Assembly (NCBI RefSeq): GCF_000495855.1
Contig: NZ_AWGF01000003.1
Location: 186,001-250,000, forward strand
Reading direction: 5' to 3'
Length of the DNA stretch: 64,000 nt
DNA from: Asticcacaulis sp. YBE204
Lineage (GTDB): Bacteria; Pseudomonadota; Alphaproteobacteria; Caulobacterales; Caulobacteraceae
Under the pieces are notes generated by a model that saw nothing but the letters and a program-made list of their open reading frames with translations, had not been told where the DNA came from and searched no databases. Below, in pieces: positions 8,578 to 16,861 of this stretch; positions within the stretch are counted from its first letter, which is position 1, and each line of letters starts with the position of its first letter. The position numbers were made by a program, and so were the translations under genes.

Positions 8578-8628
8578 TAGAGCATGCTGCGAAAAAGTGG
8601 AAACCGGTTTTTCGCATCAAGCATGCGA
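8578..8628. repeat. Short alphaproteobacterial palindromic repeat, copy 1
   Basis: An imperfect inverted repeat, AGCATGCTGCGAAAAA / TTTTTCGCATCAAGCATGC, around GTGGAAACCGG. A near-identical sequence in opposite orientation lies at 11852-11903. It sits between the GH3 gene and the convergent zapA. Confidence 0.7.
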
Positions 8629-8640
8629 CCATCAAAAAAT

Positions 8641-8970
8641 CTAGACCTCGCCGACCAGCTTTTCCAGCCGTTCGGCGGCATCGGAAATCGCAAACGCCGC
8701 CTTGCGCTCGATCTCGAAGGCACCCGCCGACATGCGGGCCTGCGCCGACTGCGCGGCTTCGAGTTGCGTCTTCAGCTCTTCCATCTCGTCGATCAGCAGC
8801 AGCGACGCCATCAGGAACAGGCGCACCTCACCGATCGAGCCGATATCGGACACCACCATCTCGACGTGCTCGTCGAAGATGCGGGCCAGTTCCTGCACAC
8901 GGGCTTCCTGACCATCGGCGCAGCCGACCATATAGGGCTTGTTATTGACCTTGACGGTAACCTCGGCCAT
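8641..8970 (-). CDS. zapA: Cell division protein ZapA
   Basis: 109 residues, normal ZapA length. The N-terminal globular part begins MAEVTVKVNNKPYMVGCADGQ and contains RVQELARIFDEHVEM. A coiled coil follows (SLLLIDEMEELKTQLEAAQ) to the C-terminus. ZapA binds FtsZ filaments and helps condense the cytokinetic Z-ring. Its ATG directly abuts the stop codon of the upstream zauP gene with no gap, so the two are almost certainly co-translated. Confidence 0.93.
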   Translation of the reverse strand: MAEVTVKVNNKPYMVGCADGQEARVQELARIFDEHVEMVVSDIGSIGEVRLFLMASLLLIDEMEELKTQLEAAQSAQARMSAGAFEIERKAAFAISDAAERLEKLVGEV

Positions 8971-9270
8971 CTACGCTGCCTGCTCGCTGAGGATTTGACG
9001 GATATCCTTGGCCGCGATGCCCAAGGCTTCGAACGCGCCGCGCGACGCCTCTTCCAGAAGCTTTTCGCGCGATTTCAAGGCCTCGATCTCGGCCTTGAGG
9101 CGCGCCGCCTCCGCCGCATCGACCAGATCGAGCGAATCGGCCGGCAATTCGCCCGCCTTGACCTGAAGCGCCTTGACCCGGCTCTCCAAAGCCCCAAGGG
9201 CATTGTCCAGACGTTCGACCGCCGAAGCGAGACTGGAGCCCGCAGGCACCGTGTTCTGAGCATTTTCCAT
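8971..9270 (-). CDS. zauP: ZauP-like coiled-coil protein, partner of ZapA
   Basis: 99 residues from the ATG at 9270 (MENAQNTVPAGSSLASAVER). Nearly the whole protein is heptad-patterned coiled coil (LDNALGALESRVKALQVKAG, then LKAEIEALKSREKLLEEA). In Caulobacter crescentus a coiled-coil protein encoded directly upstream of zapA, ZauP, binds ZapA and focuses the Z-ring. Size, coiled coil and position match, so I apply the name by context; sequence similarity was not computed. An upstream in-frame ATG at 9306 is less likely. Confidence 0.8.
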   Translation of the reverse strand: MENAQNTVPAGSSLASAVERLDNALGALESRVKALQVKAGELPADSLDLVDAAEAARLKAEIEALKSREKLLEEASRGAFEALGIAAKDIRQILSEQAA

Positions 9271-9426
9271 GGCTTGTACCTTACTTCCACTGCGCCGGTT
9301 TAACAAGCCATCCAGCCTGTCAGGCGAAAAATGAACCCCGTCGGTTTGCTAGCGTCAGAATGTGGCCATTCCCCGGCAGGGCCTGAAACCGTTTGCCTCA
9401 AGTCCGTGTGATCGCCGGATTGGGGT

Positions 9427-9453
9427 TTGACGCCCTGTCCTAATGCCTATAAG
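9427..9453 (+). promoter_or_regulatory. Candidate sigma-73-type promoter for the cold-shock gene
   Basis: TTGACGC (9427-9433) matches the Caulobacter housekeeping -35 element, and GCCTATAAG lies about 12 nt downstream. The implied leader of roughly 110 nt before the ATG is typical of cold-shock mRNAs. The rest of 9271-9570 holds no gene. Confidence 0.45.
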
Positions 9454-9570
9454 GTCCGCGCCATCGACTATTTGAACTGCAACTTTGTTTTTGCGGCTTT
9501 GAGACAAAACCGTAGCGGCGAACTTCCATTCAATTATCGAGATATCTAGTTACCATTGAAAGGGTTCGTC

Positions 9571-9780
9571 ATGAGCACAGGTACGGTTAAGTGGTTCAAT
9601 TCCACCAAGGGTTATGGTTTCATTCAGCCGGACGACGGCAGCAACGACATCTTCGTGCACATCTCGGCCGTTGAGCGCGCCGGTCTGCGCGGCCTGAACG
9701 AAGGCCAGAAGGTCTCGTTCGAACTGGCCCGCGACAAGCGTTCGGGCAAGATGTCGGCTGAAAACCTGCAAGTCTCCTAA
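9571..9780 (+). CDS. Cold-shock protein (CspA family)
   Basis: 69 residues from the ATG at 9571; an in-frame ATG 15 nt upstream would add five residues and is less likely. A single cold-shock domain fills the protein: [20 protein letters not shown] contains RNP1 (KGYGFI), and [13 protein letters not shown] contains RNP2 (DIFVHIS). Family members bind single-stranded nucleic acid and act as RNA chaperones during cold shock or stationary phase. It is followed by a terminator, so it is a single-gene unit with a long leader. Confidence 0.95.
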   Translation: MSTGTVKWFNSTKGYGFIQPDDGSNDIFVHISAVERAGLRGLNEGQKVSFELARDKRSGKMSAENLQVS

Positions 9781-9806
9781 GACTTCACGGATTTTATTCA
9801 AGCTCT

Positions 9807-9838
9807 GAAAAGCCGCTCCGCATGGGGCGGCTTTTTTG
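9807..9838 (+). terminator. Intrinsic terminator of the cold-shock gene
   Basis: The stem AGCCGCTCC-GCAT-GGGGCGGCT (one G-T pair) is followed by T6. Confidence 0.88.
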
Positions 9839-9912
9839 TTGCCTTATCCCTTCTCCTCGCGAGCGGGGAGAAGGGATAGCCATGTGCGCCCCTTTGTGCC
9901 ATAGGCTCCCGC

Positions 9913-10935
9913 ATGATCGATCCTGTATTAGATACCCTGCTGTTGCCGTTCGAAGATGGCCACCTCGACTGGCCAGAATCATCCGCTCTGTTCCTGCGCG
10001 CGCGCTACGGCCACGCCCTGCAAACCCTCGATAAGGCAAAACTGATCGCCGATCAGAGCTTCCGGCCCGATTTCGAGACCCTGAAACGCGCCGGCTTTAC
10101 CGTGCGCGAACACGACGACGGCGCGACCTACCCGCTCGTCCTCGTCCTGCCACCGCGTCAGCGCGAGGAATACCGCGCGCTTCTGGCTCGCGCCGTACAG
10201 ACGACGCGACCGGGTGGTATCGTGCTGGCCTGCGTGTCCAATCTCGAAGGCGCCAAGACCGTCGAAAACGACCTCAAGGCGCTCACCGGCAATATAGCCA
10301 GCCTGTCGAAGAACAAGTGCCGCGCCTTCTGGGCGACGGTCGATGAGGGTCGTGACACGGACCTGATCGAAGCCTGGTTGCAACTGGATGCCCCGCGCCC
10401 GGTCGTGGACGGCCGTTTCGTCAGCCGTCCCGGCCTGTTCGCGTGGGATCGGCTGGATGAGGGTTCGCAACTGCTGGTCAAAAACCTGCCGGTGCTGTCC
10501 GGTGTCGGGGCCGATCTCGGCGGCGGCTTTGGCTACCTGACCGACGAAGTCCTGCGCAAATCGCCCGGCGTAACGCGCATAGACCTCTATGAGGCCGAGC
10601 GCCGGGCGCTGGATAGCGCGGCGGAGAACCTGAAAGACTTCGGCGACCGCGTTGCCCTGCACTGGGCCGATGTGACGAAAGGCATCACAGGCGGCCTGGA
10701 CTTCATCGTCGCTAATCCGCCATTTCACACAGGGCGCGCCGATCGCAACGAACTGGGTCAGGCCTTTATCCGCTCGGCAGCAGCGGCGCTGAAAGCCGGC
10801 GGGGCGTTCTATATGGTCGCCAACCGCCACCTGCCCTACGAAGAGACGCTGAAAGCCGCGTTCCGAACGGCGGTGCTGATCGCCGAGAACACCCATTACA
10901 AGGTGTACAAGGCGATCAAGGGCAACGCGAAGTGA
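9913..10935 (+). CDS. RsmC-like class I SAM-dependent methyltransferase
   Basis: 340 residues with the two-domain layout of RsmC/RlmG rRNA guanine-N2 methyltransferases: a degenerate N-terminal methyltransferase-like half (to about 180) and a catalytic C-terminal half. The SAM-binding loop is LSGVGADLGGGFGYLTDEVL, and the catalytic motif is NPPF in IVANPPFHTGR near residue 268. YMVANRHLPYE near the end is typical of RsmC-type proteins. The probable substrate is a guanine in 16S rRNA (G1207 in E. coli); RlmG activity cannot be excluded. A palindromic repeat separates it from the rRNA pseudouridine synthase gene downstream. Confidence 0.85.
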   Translation: MIDPVLDTLLLPFEDGHLDWPESSALFLRARYGHALQTLDKAKLIADQSFRPDFETLKRAGFTVREHDDGATYPLVLVLPPRQREEYRALLARAVQTTRPGGIVLACVSNLEGAKTVENDLKALTGNIASLSKNKCRAFWATVDEGRDTDLIEAWLQLDAPRPVVDGRFVSRPGLFAWDRLDEGSQLLVKNLPVLSGVGADLGGGFGYLTDEVLRKSPGVTRIDLYEAERRALDSAAENLKDFGDRVALHWADVTKGITGGLDFIVANPPFHTGRADRNELGQAFIRSAAAALKAGGAFYMVANRHLPYEETLKAAFRTAVLIAENTHYKVYKAIKGNAK

Positions 10936-10947
10936 ATTGCCCGTCCT

Positions 10948-11138
10948 TATACCTCCCCGCCTGCGGGGAGGGGGACCATTTGCAAAGCAAATGGTGGTGG
11001 GGTGGATTGTAAGCGATGCCACAAATATATCTGTTGAGCCTAGGTTAAAGGCACCCCACCACCGCATCTAGCGCTGCGCGCGTCGTGCGGTCCCCGGCAC
11101 CGGCCGCCCGGCTCCCCGCACAAGTGCAGGGAGGTATA
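10948..11138. repeat. Two-ended palindromic element, TATACCTCCC family, copy 1
   Basis: A 191-bp unit with terminal inverted repeats TATACCTCCC / GGGAGGTATA, each end forming its own hairpin, and inner inverted segments GGTGGTGGGGTG / CACCCCACCACC. The copy at 32294-32485 has the same ends and almost the same length. Confidence 0.8.
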
Positions 11139-11149
11139 GGAAAACGCTA

Positions 11150-11848
11150 ATGCGCCTGATCAAACTCCTGTCCAACCTCGGTTACGGCTCGCGCAAGGAG
11201 GTGCAGAAATATATCCGCATGGGTATCGTCACCGACGCCGACGGCACCGTCCTGAAAGACGACGCGAAGACTGCGCATGAGGATATCCGCTTCAACGCGC
11301 GCAAACTCGATCCGGCGCACGGCGTCGTCCTGATGCTCAACAAGCCTACCGGCTATGTCTGTTCGCTGAAGGATACCGGCAAGCTGGTCTACGAACTGCT
11401 GCCGTCACGGTTTTCCGAGCGCAAGCCGGTGCTGTCGACCGTCGGACGACTCGATGCCGACACGTCGGGGCTGTTGCTGTTCACCGACGACGGCGACTAT
11501 CTGCACAAGATCATCTCGCCGAAGAACCACGTCGCCAAGATCTACGAGGTCACGCTGGCCCGCCCGCTCGAAGGGCACGAAGCGGCGATCTTCGCCTCGG
11601 GCGAGCTGATGCTGGAATCGGAAAAGACGCCGCTTAAACCGGCGCAGATGGCACAGACGGGCGAAAAAACCGCCCGCCTGACCCTGTATGAAGGCCGCTA
11701 CCATCAGGTGCGGCGGATGTTCGCCGCCGTCGACAACCATGTCGAGGCCCTGCACCGGGCGCAGATGGGCGATCTGACGCTCGGCGGGCTGGAACCCGGC
11801 AAGTGGCGATTGCTGACGACAGACGAACGCGACAGCTTAATTTCTTAG
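11150..11848 (+). CDS. rsuA: RsuA/RluB-family pseudouridine synthase
   Basis: 232 residues. An N-terminal S4 RNA-binding domain (MRLIKLLSNLGYGSRKEVQK) is followed by the RsuA-type catalytic domain. The catalytic aspartate is D102 in GRLDADTSGLLLFTDDG, with LYEGRYHQVRRMFAAVDNHV toward the C-terminus. RsuA makes pseudouridine 516 in 16S rRNA; the short length favours RsuA over RluB/RluE, but the subfamily cannot be proven by eye. With the preceding methyltransferase it forms a small rRNA-modification cluster. Confidence 0.88.
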   Translation: MRLIKLLSNLGYGSRKEVQKYIRMGIVTDADGTVLKDDAKTAHEDIRFNARKLDPAHGVVLMLNKPTGYVCSLKDTGKLVYELLPSRFSERKPVLSTVGRLDADTSGLLLFTDDGDYLHKIISPKNHVAKIYEVTLARPLEGHEAAIFASGELMLESEKTPLKPAQMAQTGEKTARLTLYEGRYHQVRRMFAAVDNHVEALHRAQMGDLTLGGLEPGKWRLLTTDERDSLIS

Positions 11849-11851
11849 TGG

Positions 11852-11903
11852 TCGCAGGCTTGGCGCGAAAACCCGGTTTCCACTTTTTCGCAGCATGCTC
11901 TGA
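11852..11903. repeat. Short alphaproteobacterial palindromic repeat, copy 2
   Basis: It contains GCGAAAACCCGGTTTCCAC and TTTTTCGCAGCATGCTCT, the reverse complement of the 8578-8628 repeat with a few changes. It fills the gap between the convergent pseudouridine synthase and EF-hand genes. Confidence 0.7.
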
Positions 11904-11905
11904 AC

Positions 11906-12325
11906 CTACTTAGGGCCACAAGGCGGCGGGCCGCGATGGTCGCCGCGCAAGCCTTTTCCGCCGTGACGAATCCGAACGCCTTCGCCGCGCGCCGGTTTTT
12001 CATCTCCGTCGATAAAGCCGTTCTTATTGGTATCGATCTCGGCAAAATGCGCCCTGGCCGGGGCGAGAAACTCATCGAGCGACACCTTGCCGTCGGCATT
12101 GGCGTCCACCTTTGGCGGGCCGCAGTGCGTGTCGGCAAAGGCCTTGAATTCCTCCGGCGTCAGCTTGCCGTCCTTGTTCGAATCGATGTCCTCGAAGGCG
12201 GGCGGATGCGGCGGGCGATCCGGTTTGGGCGGTGCGGGTTGCGCCAGGGCGGGCAAGACGAAAACCGGCACGGCCAGCAGCGGCACGACCACCGCCGCAG
12301 CGGCCAAAAAGAGACGTTTGAACAT
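11906..12325 (-). CDS. Exported EF-hand calcium-binding protein
   Basis: 139 residues with a Sec signal peptide (MFKRLFLAAAAVVVPLLAVP, cleaved near ALAQ). Three EF-hand-type loops are visible: DSNKDGKLTPEEF, DANADGKVSLDEF and DTNKNGFIDGDE, each with acidic residues at positions 1, 3, 5 and 12. The C-terminus is His/Gly/Pro-rich (RGDHRGPPPCGPK). Such small periplasmic EF-hand proteins are common in Caulobacterales and are thought to bind calcium; no partner is known. It is transcribed away from the two-component genes to its right. Confidence 0.85.
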   Translation of the reverse strand: MFKRLFLAAAAVVVPLLAVPVFVLPALAQPAPPKPDRPPHPPAFEDIDSNKDGKLTPEEFKAFADTHCGPPKVDANADGKVSLDEFLAPARAHFAEIDTNKNGFIDGDEKPARGEGVRIRHGGKGLRGDHRGPPPCGPK

Positions 12326-12534
12326 GGGAACTTCCTCCTAAAGCGCAGGTGGACTCCCTGCGCGACACCCAAAGATGGGAGCGTTCACACTAGCTCCCGC
12401 ACATTGCGCGCGAATTTCACAAAACGCTGTAATATGACTGAATTATGGCGCATTATGTCTGCGCAGACATTCAAAAGTCGTGGTCGTGGGTCATAAAGGC
12501 CACATCTGTAACCGCATTATCCGAGTTCTCATCC

Positions 12535-13296
12535 ATGCCGCTCGACGTCGCCCCCAATACTTCTCAAGCCGCCTCCGACCCCGCCACCCTGCCCTCCTCC
12601 CGTATCCTTGTCGTCGATGACGATCTCGATCTGCGCGAACTGATCAGCGGCTTTCTCAGCCAGAACGGGTTCGAGGTGCATACCGCCGCGTCGGGCCGCG
12701 ACATGGACAAGGTACTGATGCGCGGCGATATCGGCCTGATCGTGCTCGACTACATGATGCCGGGCGAAGACGGCCTGTCGATCTGCAAGCGCCTCAACCA
12801 GAAAAACGGCCCGCCGGTCATCATGCTGTCGGCCAAGGGCGAGGAAGTCGACCGCATCGTCGGCCTTGAACTGGGCGCCGACGACTATCTGGCCAAGCCG
12901 TTTCACCCGCGCGAACTTCTGGCGCGTATTCGCGCCGTCCTGCGCCGGGGCGAAGGCCGCGGTAACGGGGACAAGTCGCCGCTGACCACCTTCTTCGGCT
13001 GGTCGCTCGACAATATCAAGCGCACCCTGATCCGCCCCGATGGCGTACAGGTCGCCCTGTCCAATGCCGAGTTCGAGCTGCTGCGCGTCTTCCTCGACCG
13101 TCCGGGCCGCGCCCTGACCCGCGACCAGATCCTCGACTACCTGCATGGCCCAAACAGCGAGAACTTCGACCGCGCCATCGACGTGCAAATCTCGCGCCTG
13201 CGCCGCAAGCTGAACGACGACAGCGCCAATGCCGACGGCGAGGAAATCATCCGCACCATCCGCGGCATCGGCTACATGTTCCGGCCCCTGAAATAG
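12535..13296 (+). CDS. OmpR-family response regulator
   Basis: 253 residues from the ATG at 12535 (MPLDVAPNTSQAA); an in-frame ATG 90 nt upstream would add a tail without family similarity. The receiver domain has the acidic pocket DDDLDLREL, phospho-acceptor D72 in VLDYMMPGEDG, the conserved serine in MLSAKGEE and the lysine in DYLAKPFHPREL. A C-terminal winged-helix DNA-binding domain follows (LSNAEFELLRVFLDRPGRAL, then QISRLRRKL and RGIGYMF). The histidine kinase gene begins 7 bp downstream, forming a two-component operon. Target genes unknown. Confidence 0.94.
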   Translation: MPLDVAPNTSQAASDPATLPSSRILVVDDDLDLRELISGFLSQNGFEVHTAASGRDMDKVLMRGDIGLIVLDYMMPGEDGLSICKRLNQKNGPPVIMLSAKGEEVDRIVGLELGADDYLAKPFHPRELLARIRAVLRRGEGRGNGDKSPLTTFFGWSLDNIKRTLIRPDGVQVALSNAEFELLRVFLDRPGRALTRDQILDYLHGPNSENFDRAIDVQISRLRRKLNDDSANADGEEIIRTIRGIGYMFRPLK

Positions 13297-13303
13297 TTCT
13301 TTA

Positions 13304-15070
13304 ATGCCTTCCGCCTTCCGCGTACCCCGCCTGCGTTTCCCCGGCTTTCTCCGGGGGCTGCCCGTGTTCTCGCACGTCATAGGCCTGTGCCTGTTCGTGC
13401 TGGTGGCCGCCATGATGATCAACACGCTGGTCGTCATCTTCATGCCGCAGCCCAAGCCATCGGGCTACACCATCGCCGAAGTGACCCAGGCGCTGAAAAC
13501 AGGTTCGGTGAAGTTGCCGAACGGGCGCACGCTGAGGGCCGAGACGCTCAAAGCCCCACCGGAATTCATCAAGCGCACCGAGGCGGAACAGAAACAAGGC
13601 TGGGGCGGCCCGCAAGGCGGCTCGTTTGAGACCTTCTTCCGTCAGCGACTGGCGCAATCGCTGGGGGTCAAGGAAACCGACGTTTTCATCGGGCGTCCCT
13701 CGGAGTTTCGCAACCGCTACCGTTTCAACGGTCCCCGACCCGGTGACGACCGGCCTGATGATCAAAGACCGGGTGGAGAATTGCGCGGCGGAGAACCGCG
13801 TCAGGTCATCATGTTCAATCCCGAAATGATGCGGGAAGCAGGACCGCAATCTGGCGCAGGGCCTCAGATGGGACCGCCGGAGGATAGCCCCGACGGTCGG
13901 GAAGGTCCGGCCTTTACCGGTGGCCCCGTCTTTACCGGTGGCAAGGCCGGTGTGGGGCCTGACCCGCGTTCCGGGCCGCCGATGGACGGTCGTCCGCAGC
14001 CGCAAAATCGTCAGATGCCGCCTGGAAATCAGGGAGCCGGAAATCAGGCCGGAACGCCGAACGGCGTGCCGTTCCCGCAACCCACCCTGCCGACCAATTT
14101 CAACGAACAGGTCACCTTTCCCGCCTTCCATGCCGCGGTGAAGATGCCCGACGGCACCTATCGCAGCCTGATCCGCCCCCGCCGCTGGCTTGAGCCGTGG
14201 CAGATCAACCTGCTCACGGGATTCGGCCTGACGGCGTTGCTTATTGCGCCGTTCGCCTGGTTGCTGTCGCGCCGCCTGAGCAAGCCAATCATGGCCCTGG
14301 CCGAAGGGGCGGAGGAACTGGGTTTCGACACCACGGCCAGTCCGCTCAAGGTGCGCGGTCCTGCCGAGGTGCGTCAGGCGACCGAGGTCCTCAACGCCAT
14401 GCAGGTTCGCATCCGCAAGCACGTCGAAAGCCGCACCGCAGTGATTGCCGCCATCGCCCACGACCTGAAAACGCCGCTGGCGCGGTTGCGTCTGCGCATC
14501 GAGACCCTGCCCGCGAAAGATCGTGAAAAAATTGCGCAGGACATCAATCATATGGACAGTCTGATCCGCTCGGCGATGAACTTTGCGTCCGCCGACCGCA
14601 TGGCGCAGCAGGTCGTCCGCCTCGACCTCAGTTCCCTGTCCGAAAGCCTCGCCGAGGACATGGCCGAACTGCACAATATCAGTATCGGTCACATCGAGCC
14701 CGGCCATACGGTCATGGCCGACAGCGTGGCGATGAAGCGCATCCTGTGCAACCTGTTCGAAAACGCCCACCGCTATGCGGGCGGCTCGAAACTGGCCCTG
14801 CGGCGCGAAGGCGACTGGATCGTGGTCACGGTCAGCGATAACGGCCCCGGCGTGCCCGAAGCCGAGCTGGAAACCGTGTTCGAGCCCTTCCATCGGCTGG
14901 AGTCGTCGCGCAACCGCGATACCGGCGGCGCGGGTCTGGGCCTCAGTGTGGCACGGACCTTATCCGAAGCGCATAAAGGGACGCTCACCCTGCGCAATCG
15001 CCATGCCGGCAATACGCCGGACGGTGACATCGAAGGGCTGGTCGCCGTATTGAAACTGCCTGCGGCCTGA
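13304..15070 (+). CDS. EnvZ-like sensor histidine kinase with a long low-complexity sensor region
   Basis: 588 residues. TM1 is at about 27-48 (SHVIGLCLFVLVAAMMINTL) and TM2 at about 305-325 (LLTGFGLTALLIAPFAWLLS). HAMP follows, then a HisKA domain with H386 in AIAHDLKTPLARLRLR, and a HATPase domain with the N box (NLFENAHRYA), G1 (DNGPGVPE), F box (FEPFHRLE) and G2 (GGAGLGLSVA). The periplasmic loop of about 250 residues contains a long Pro/Gly/Gln-rich stretch (about 160-265), unusual for the family. It is paired with the upstream regulator. Signal unknown. Confidence 0.93.
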   Translation: MPSAFRVPRLRFPGFLRGLPVFSHVIGLCLFVLVAAMMINTLVVIFMPQPKPSGYTIAEVTQALKTGSVKLPNGRTLRAETLKAPPEFIKRTEAEQKQGWGGPQGGSFETFFRQRLAQSLGVKETDVFIGRPSEFRNRYRFNGPRPGDDRPDDQRPGGELRGGEPRQVIMFNPEMMREAGPQSGAGPQMGPPEDSPDGREGPAFTGGPVFTGGKAGVGPDPRSGPPMDGRPQPQNRQMPPGNQGAGNQAGTPNGVPFPQPTLPTNFNEQVTFPAFHAAVKMPDGTYRSLIRPRRWLEPWQINLLTGFGLTALLIAPFAWLLSRRLSKPIMALAEGAEELGFDTTASPLKVRGPAEVRQATEVLNAMQVRIRKHVESRTAVIAAIAHDLKTPLARLRLRIETLPAKDREKIAQDINHMDSLIRSAMNFASADRMAQQVVRLDLSSLSESLAEDMAELHNISIGHIEPGHTVMADSVAMKRILCNLFENAHRYAGGSKLALRREGDWIVVTVSDNGPGVPEAELETVFEPFHRLESSRNRDTGGAGLGLSVARTLSEAHKGTLTLRNRHAGNTPDGDIEGLVAVLKLPAA

Positions 15071-15095
15071 TCTGAATCGCAATGATTTAGCTGCA

Positions 15096-15304
15096 CTCCC
15101 TCCTCCCTGTGCGAAGCATGGGGAGGTGGATCGGCGCCGACAGGCGACGAGACGGAGGGGGCGACGAAGTCGCAAAACCTCAAACGCCAGTGTCTGACAT
15201 TCTGACGGAGTCATCCCCCTCCGTCAGCTTCGCTACGCTCGCTGCCAACGCTGGCGAAAGCTATACTTTCGCTGGCGCTATACCCCACTTCGTAGGGAGG
15301 AGAG
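15096..15304. repeat. Two-ended palindromic element, CTCCTCCCT family, copy 1
   Basis: About 209 bp bounded by CTCCTCCCT and AGGGAGGAG, with inner inverted segments such as GACGGAGGGGG / CCCCCTCCGTC. It occupies most of the 328-bp gap 15071-15398, which holds no gene. Related copies lie at 36549-36702 and 60371-60543. Confidence 0.75.
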
Positions 15305-15398
15305 AGGCACGCTGAATGGCGATTCTATCCGACCTACTTCCTCATTTTTTTCTTACAGGCTCGCGAACATACCTTCAGGATCAACTGAGGACATCACC

Positions 15399-16700
15399 AT
15401 GCGCGCCGCCGTACCTGCCTTGCTTATTGCCTCCCTGTCGCTTGCCGCTTGCGGCGAAACCGCCAAGCTCAGCATCGAAAAGGGTCAGGGGGCCAATCCC
15501 GAACTACCCGCGCCGAACAAAACCCTGATCCCCACCGTCAAGGTCGCCGATGCGGTCGGCTGGGCGGCGGGCGAGATGCCGATCGCAGCACCGGGTCTCA
15601 CGGTCACGGCCTTTGCGTCCAACCTCGATCACCCGCGCTGGGTCTACGTCCTGCCCAATGGCGACGTGCTGGTCGCCGAAACCAATGCTCCGCCCAAGCC
15701 GGAAGACGGTAAGGGCATCAAGGGCTTCGTGATGGGCCTGACCATGAAAAAGGCCGGGGCGGTCACCAAATCCGCCAATCGCCTGACCCTGCTGCGCGAC
15801 GCCGACGGCGACGGCGTGGCCGAGGTGCGCACCGTCTTCGTCAGCGGTCTGAATTCGCCGTTCGGCATGGCGCTGGTCGGCGACCGGCTCTACATCGCCA
15901 ATGCCGACGCCGTGGTCAGCGTCCCCTATGCGACGGGCGACCTGAAAGCCTCGGCCGCACCGCAGAAACTGACCGACCTGCCCGGCGGGCCGATCAACCA
16001 CCACTGGACCAAGAGCCTCGTCGCCTCGAAGGACGGCAAGTTCCTCTATGCCGGGATAGGGTCTAATTCCAATGTGGCCGAAAACGGCATCGCCGCCGAA
16101 AAAGACCGTGCCGCCATCCTGCAAATCGATGTCGTGACGGGTGCTCGGACGGTCTATGCGTCCGGCCTGCGTAACCCCGTCGGCATGGACTGGAACCCGG
16201 CGTCCGGCGCGCTTTGGGTCGCGGTCAATGAGCGCGACGAGATCGGCTCGGACCTCGTGCCGGATTACATGACTTCGGTGACGCCGGGCGCGTTCTACGG
16301 CTGGCCCTACAGCTATTACGGTCAGCACGTCGATGCCCGCGTCAAGCCGCAGAACCCGGAGCTGGTCAAGAGCGCTATCAAACCCGACTACGCGCTGGGG
16401 CCGCATACCGCGTCGCTCGGATTCAGTTTCTACACCGCCGACCTGCTGGCGCAATATAAAGGCGGCGCTCTGATCGGTCAGCACGGGTCGTGGAACCGCA
16501 ATCCGCCGTCGGGCTACAAGGTCGTCTTCGTGCCGTTCAATGGTGCCACCCCCGCCGGTCCGCCGCAGGATGTGCTGACCGGTTTCCGCACCGAAGACGG
16601 TAAGGCCAAGGGCCGCCCGGTCGGCGTCACGGTCGATGCCAAAGGGGCTATTCTGGTCGCCGACGACGTCGGCAATATCATCTGGCGCGTGGCGAAATAG
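15399..16700 (+). CDS. Sorbosone dehydrogenase-like PQQ-type beta-propeller lipoprotein
   Basis: 433 residues with a lipoprotein signal (MRAAVPALLIASLSLAAC, lipobox LAAC). The mature part is a glucose/sorbosone dehydrogenase-type beta-propeller: FASNLDHPRWVYVLPNGDVL, LLRDADGDGVAE, LNSPFGMALVGDRLYIANAD, YASGLRNPVGMDWNP, GAFYGWPYSYYG and GQHGSWNRNP are the characteristic blades. Family members bind PQQ and oxidise sugars or aldoses in the periplasm; many homologues have unknown substrates. It appears to be a single gene between two intergenic regions. Confidence 0.88.
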   Translation: MRAAVPALLIASLSLAACGETAKLSIEKGQGANPELPAPNKTLIPTVKVADAVGWAAGEMPIAAPGLTVTAFASNLDHPRWVYVLPNGDVLVAETNAPPKPEDGKGIKGFVMGLTMKKAGAVTKSANRLTLLRDADGDGVAEVRTVFVSGLNSPFGMALVGDRLYIANADAVVSVPYATGDLKASAAPQKLTDLPGGPINHHWTKSLVASKDGKFLYAGIGSNSNVAENGIAAEKDRAAILQIDVVTGARTVYASGLRNPVGMDWNPASGALWVAVNERDEIGSDLVPDYMTSVTPGAFYGWPYSYYGQHVDARVKPQNPELVKSAIKPDYALGPHTASLGFSFYTADLLAQYKGGALIGQHGSWNRNPPSGYKVVFVPFNGATPAGPPQDVLTGFRTEDGKAKGRPVGVTVDAKGAILVADDVGNIIWRVAK

Positions 16701-16771
16701 GCGCTGTTACCTGACGAAACCAGACGTGCAGCCGATACCGATACCATATTCCGCATGTTGGCATTTTGGGC

Positions 16772-16798
16772 TTGACTTGACGCCTTTTAGGCTCAAAA
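16772..16798 (+). promoter_or_regulatory. Candidate sigma-73 promoter of gap
   Basis: TTGACTT, a 12-nt spacer, then GCTCAAAA closely fits the Caulobacter housekeeping promoter pattern (TTGACGS, 10-14 nt, GCTANAWC). It gives a leader of about 55-60 nt before the gap ATG. Confidence 0.5.
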
Positions 16799-16861
16799 CC
16801 GAAAGCGCAAAAATGCGATGACGCCGCTCTTTTGGCGGCCCGGAATATAGGAAACTGGCAC

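Noticed and set aside
10948-11138. Reading the palindromic elements simply as intrinsic terminators
   Set aside because: They lack T-runs after the stems, are 100-200 bp long, and have matching inverted ends in distant copies, so they fit repeat elements better.
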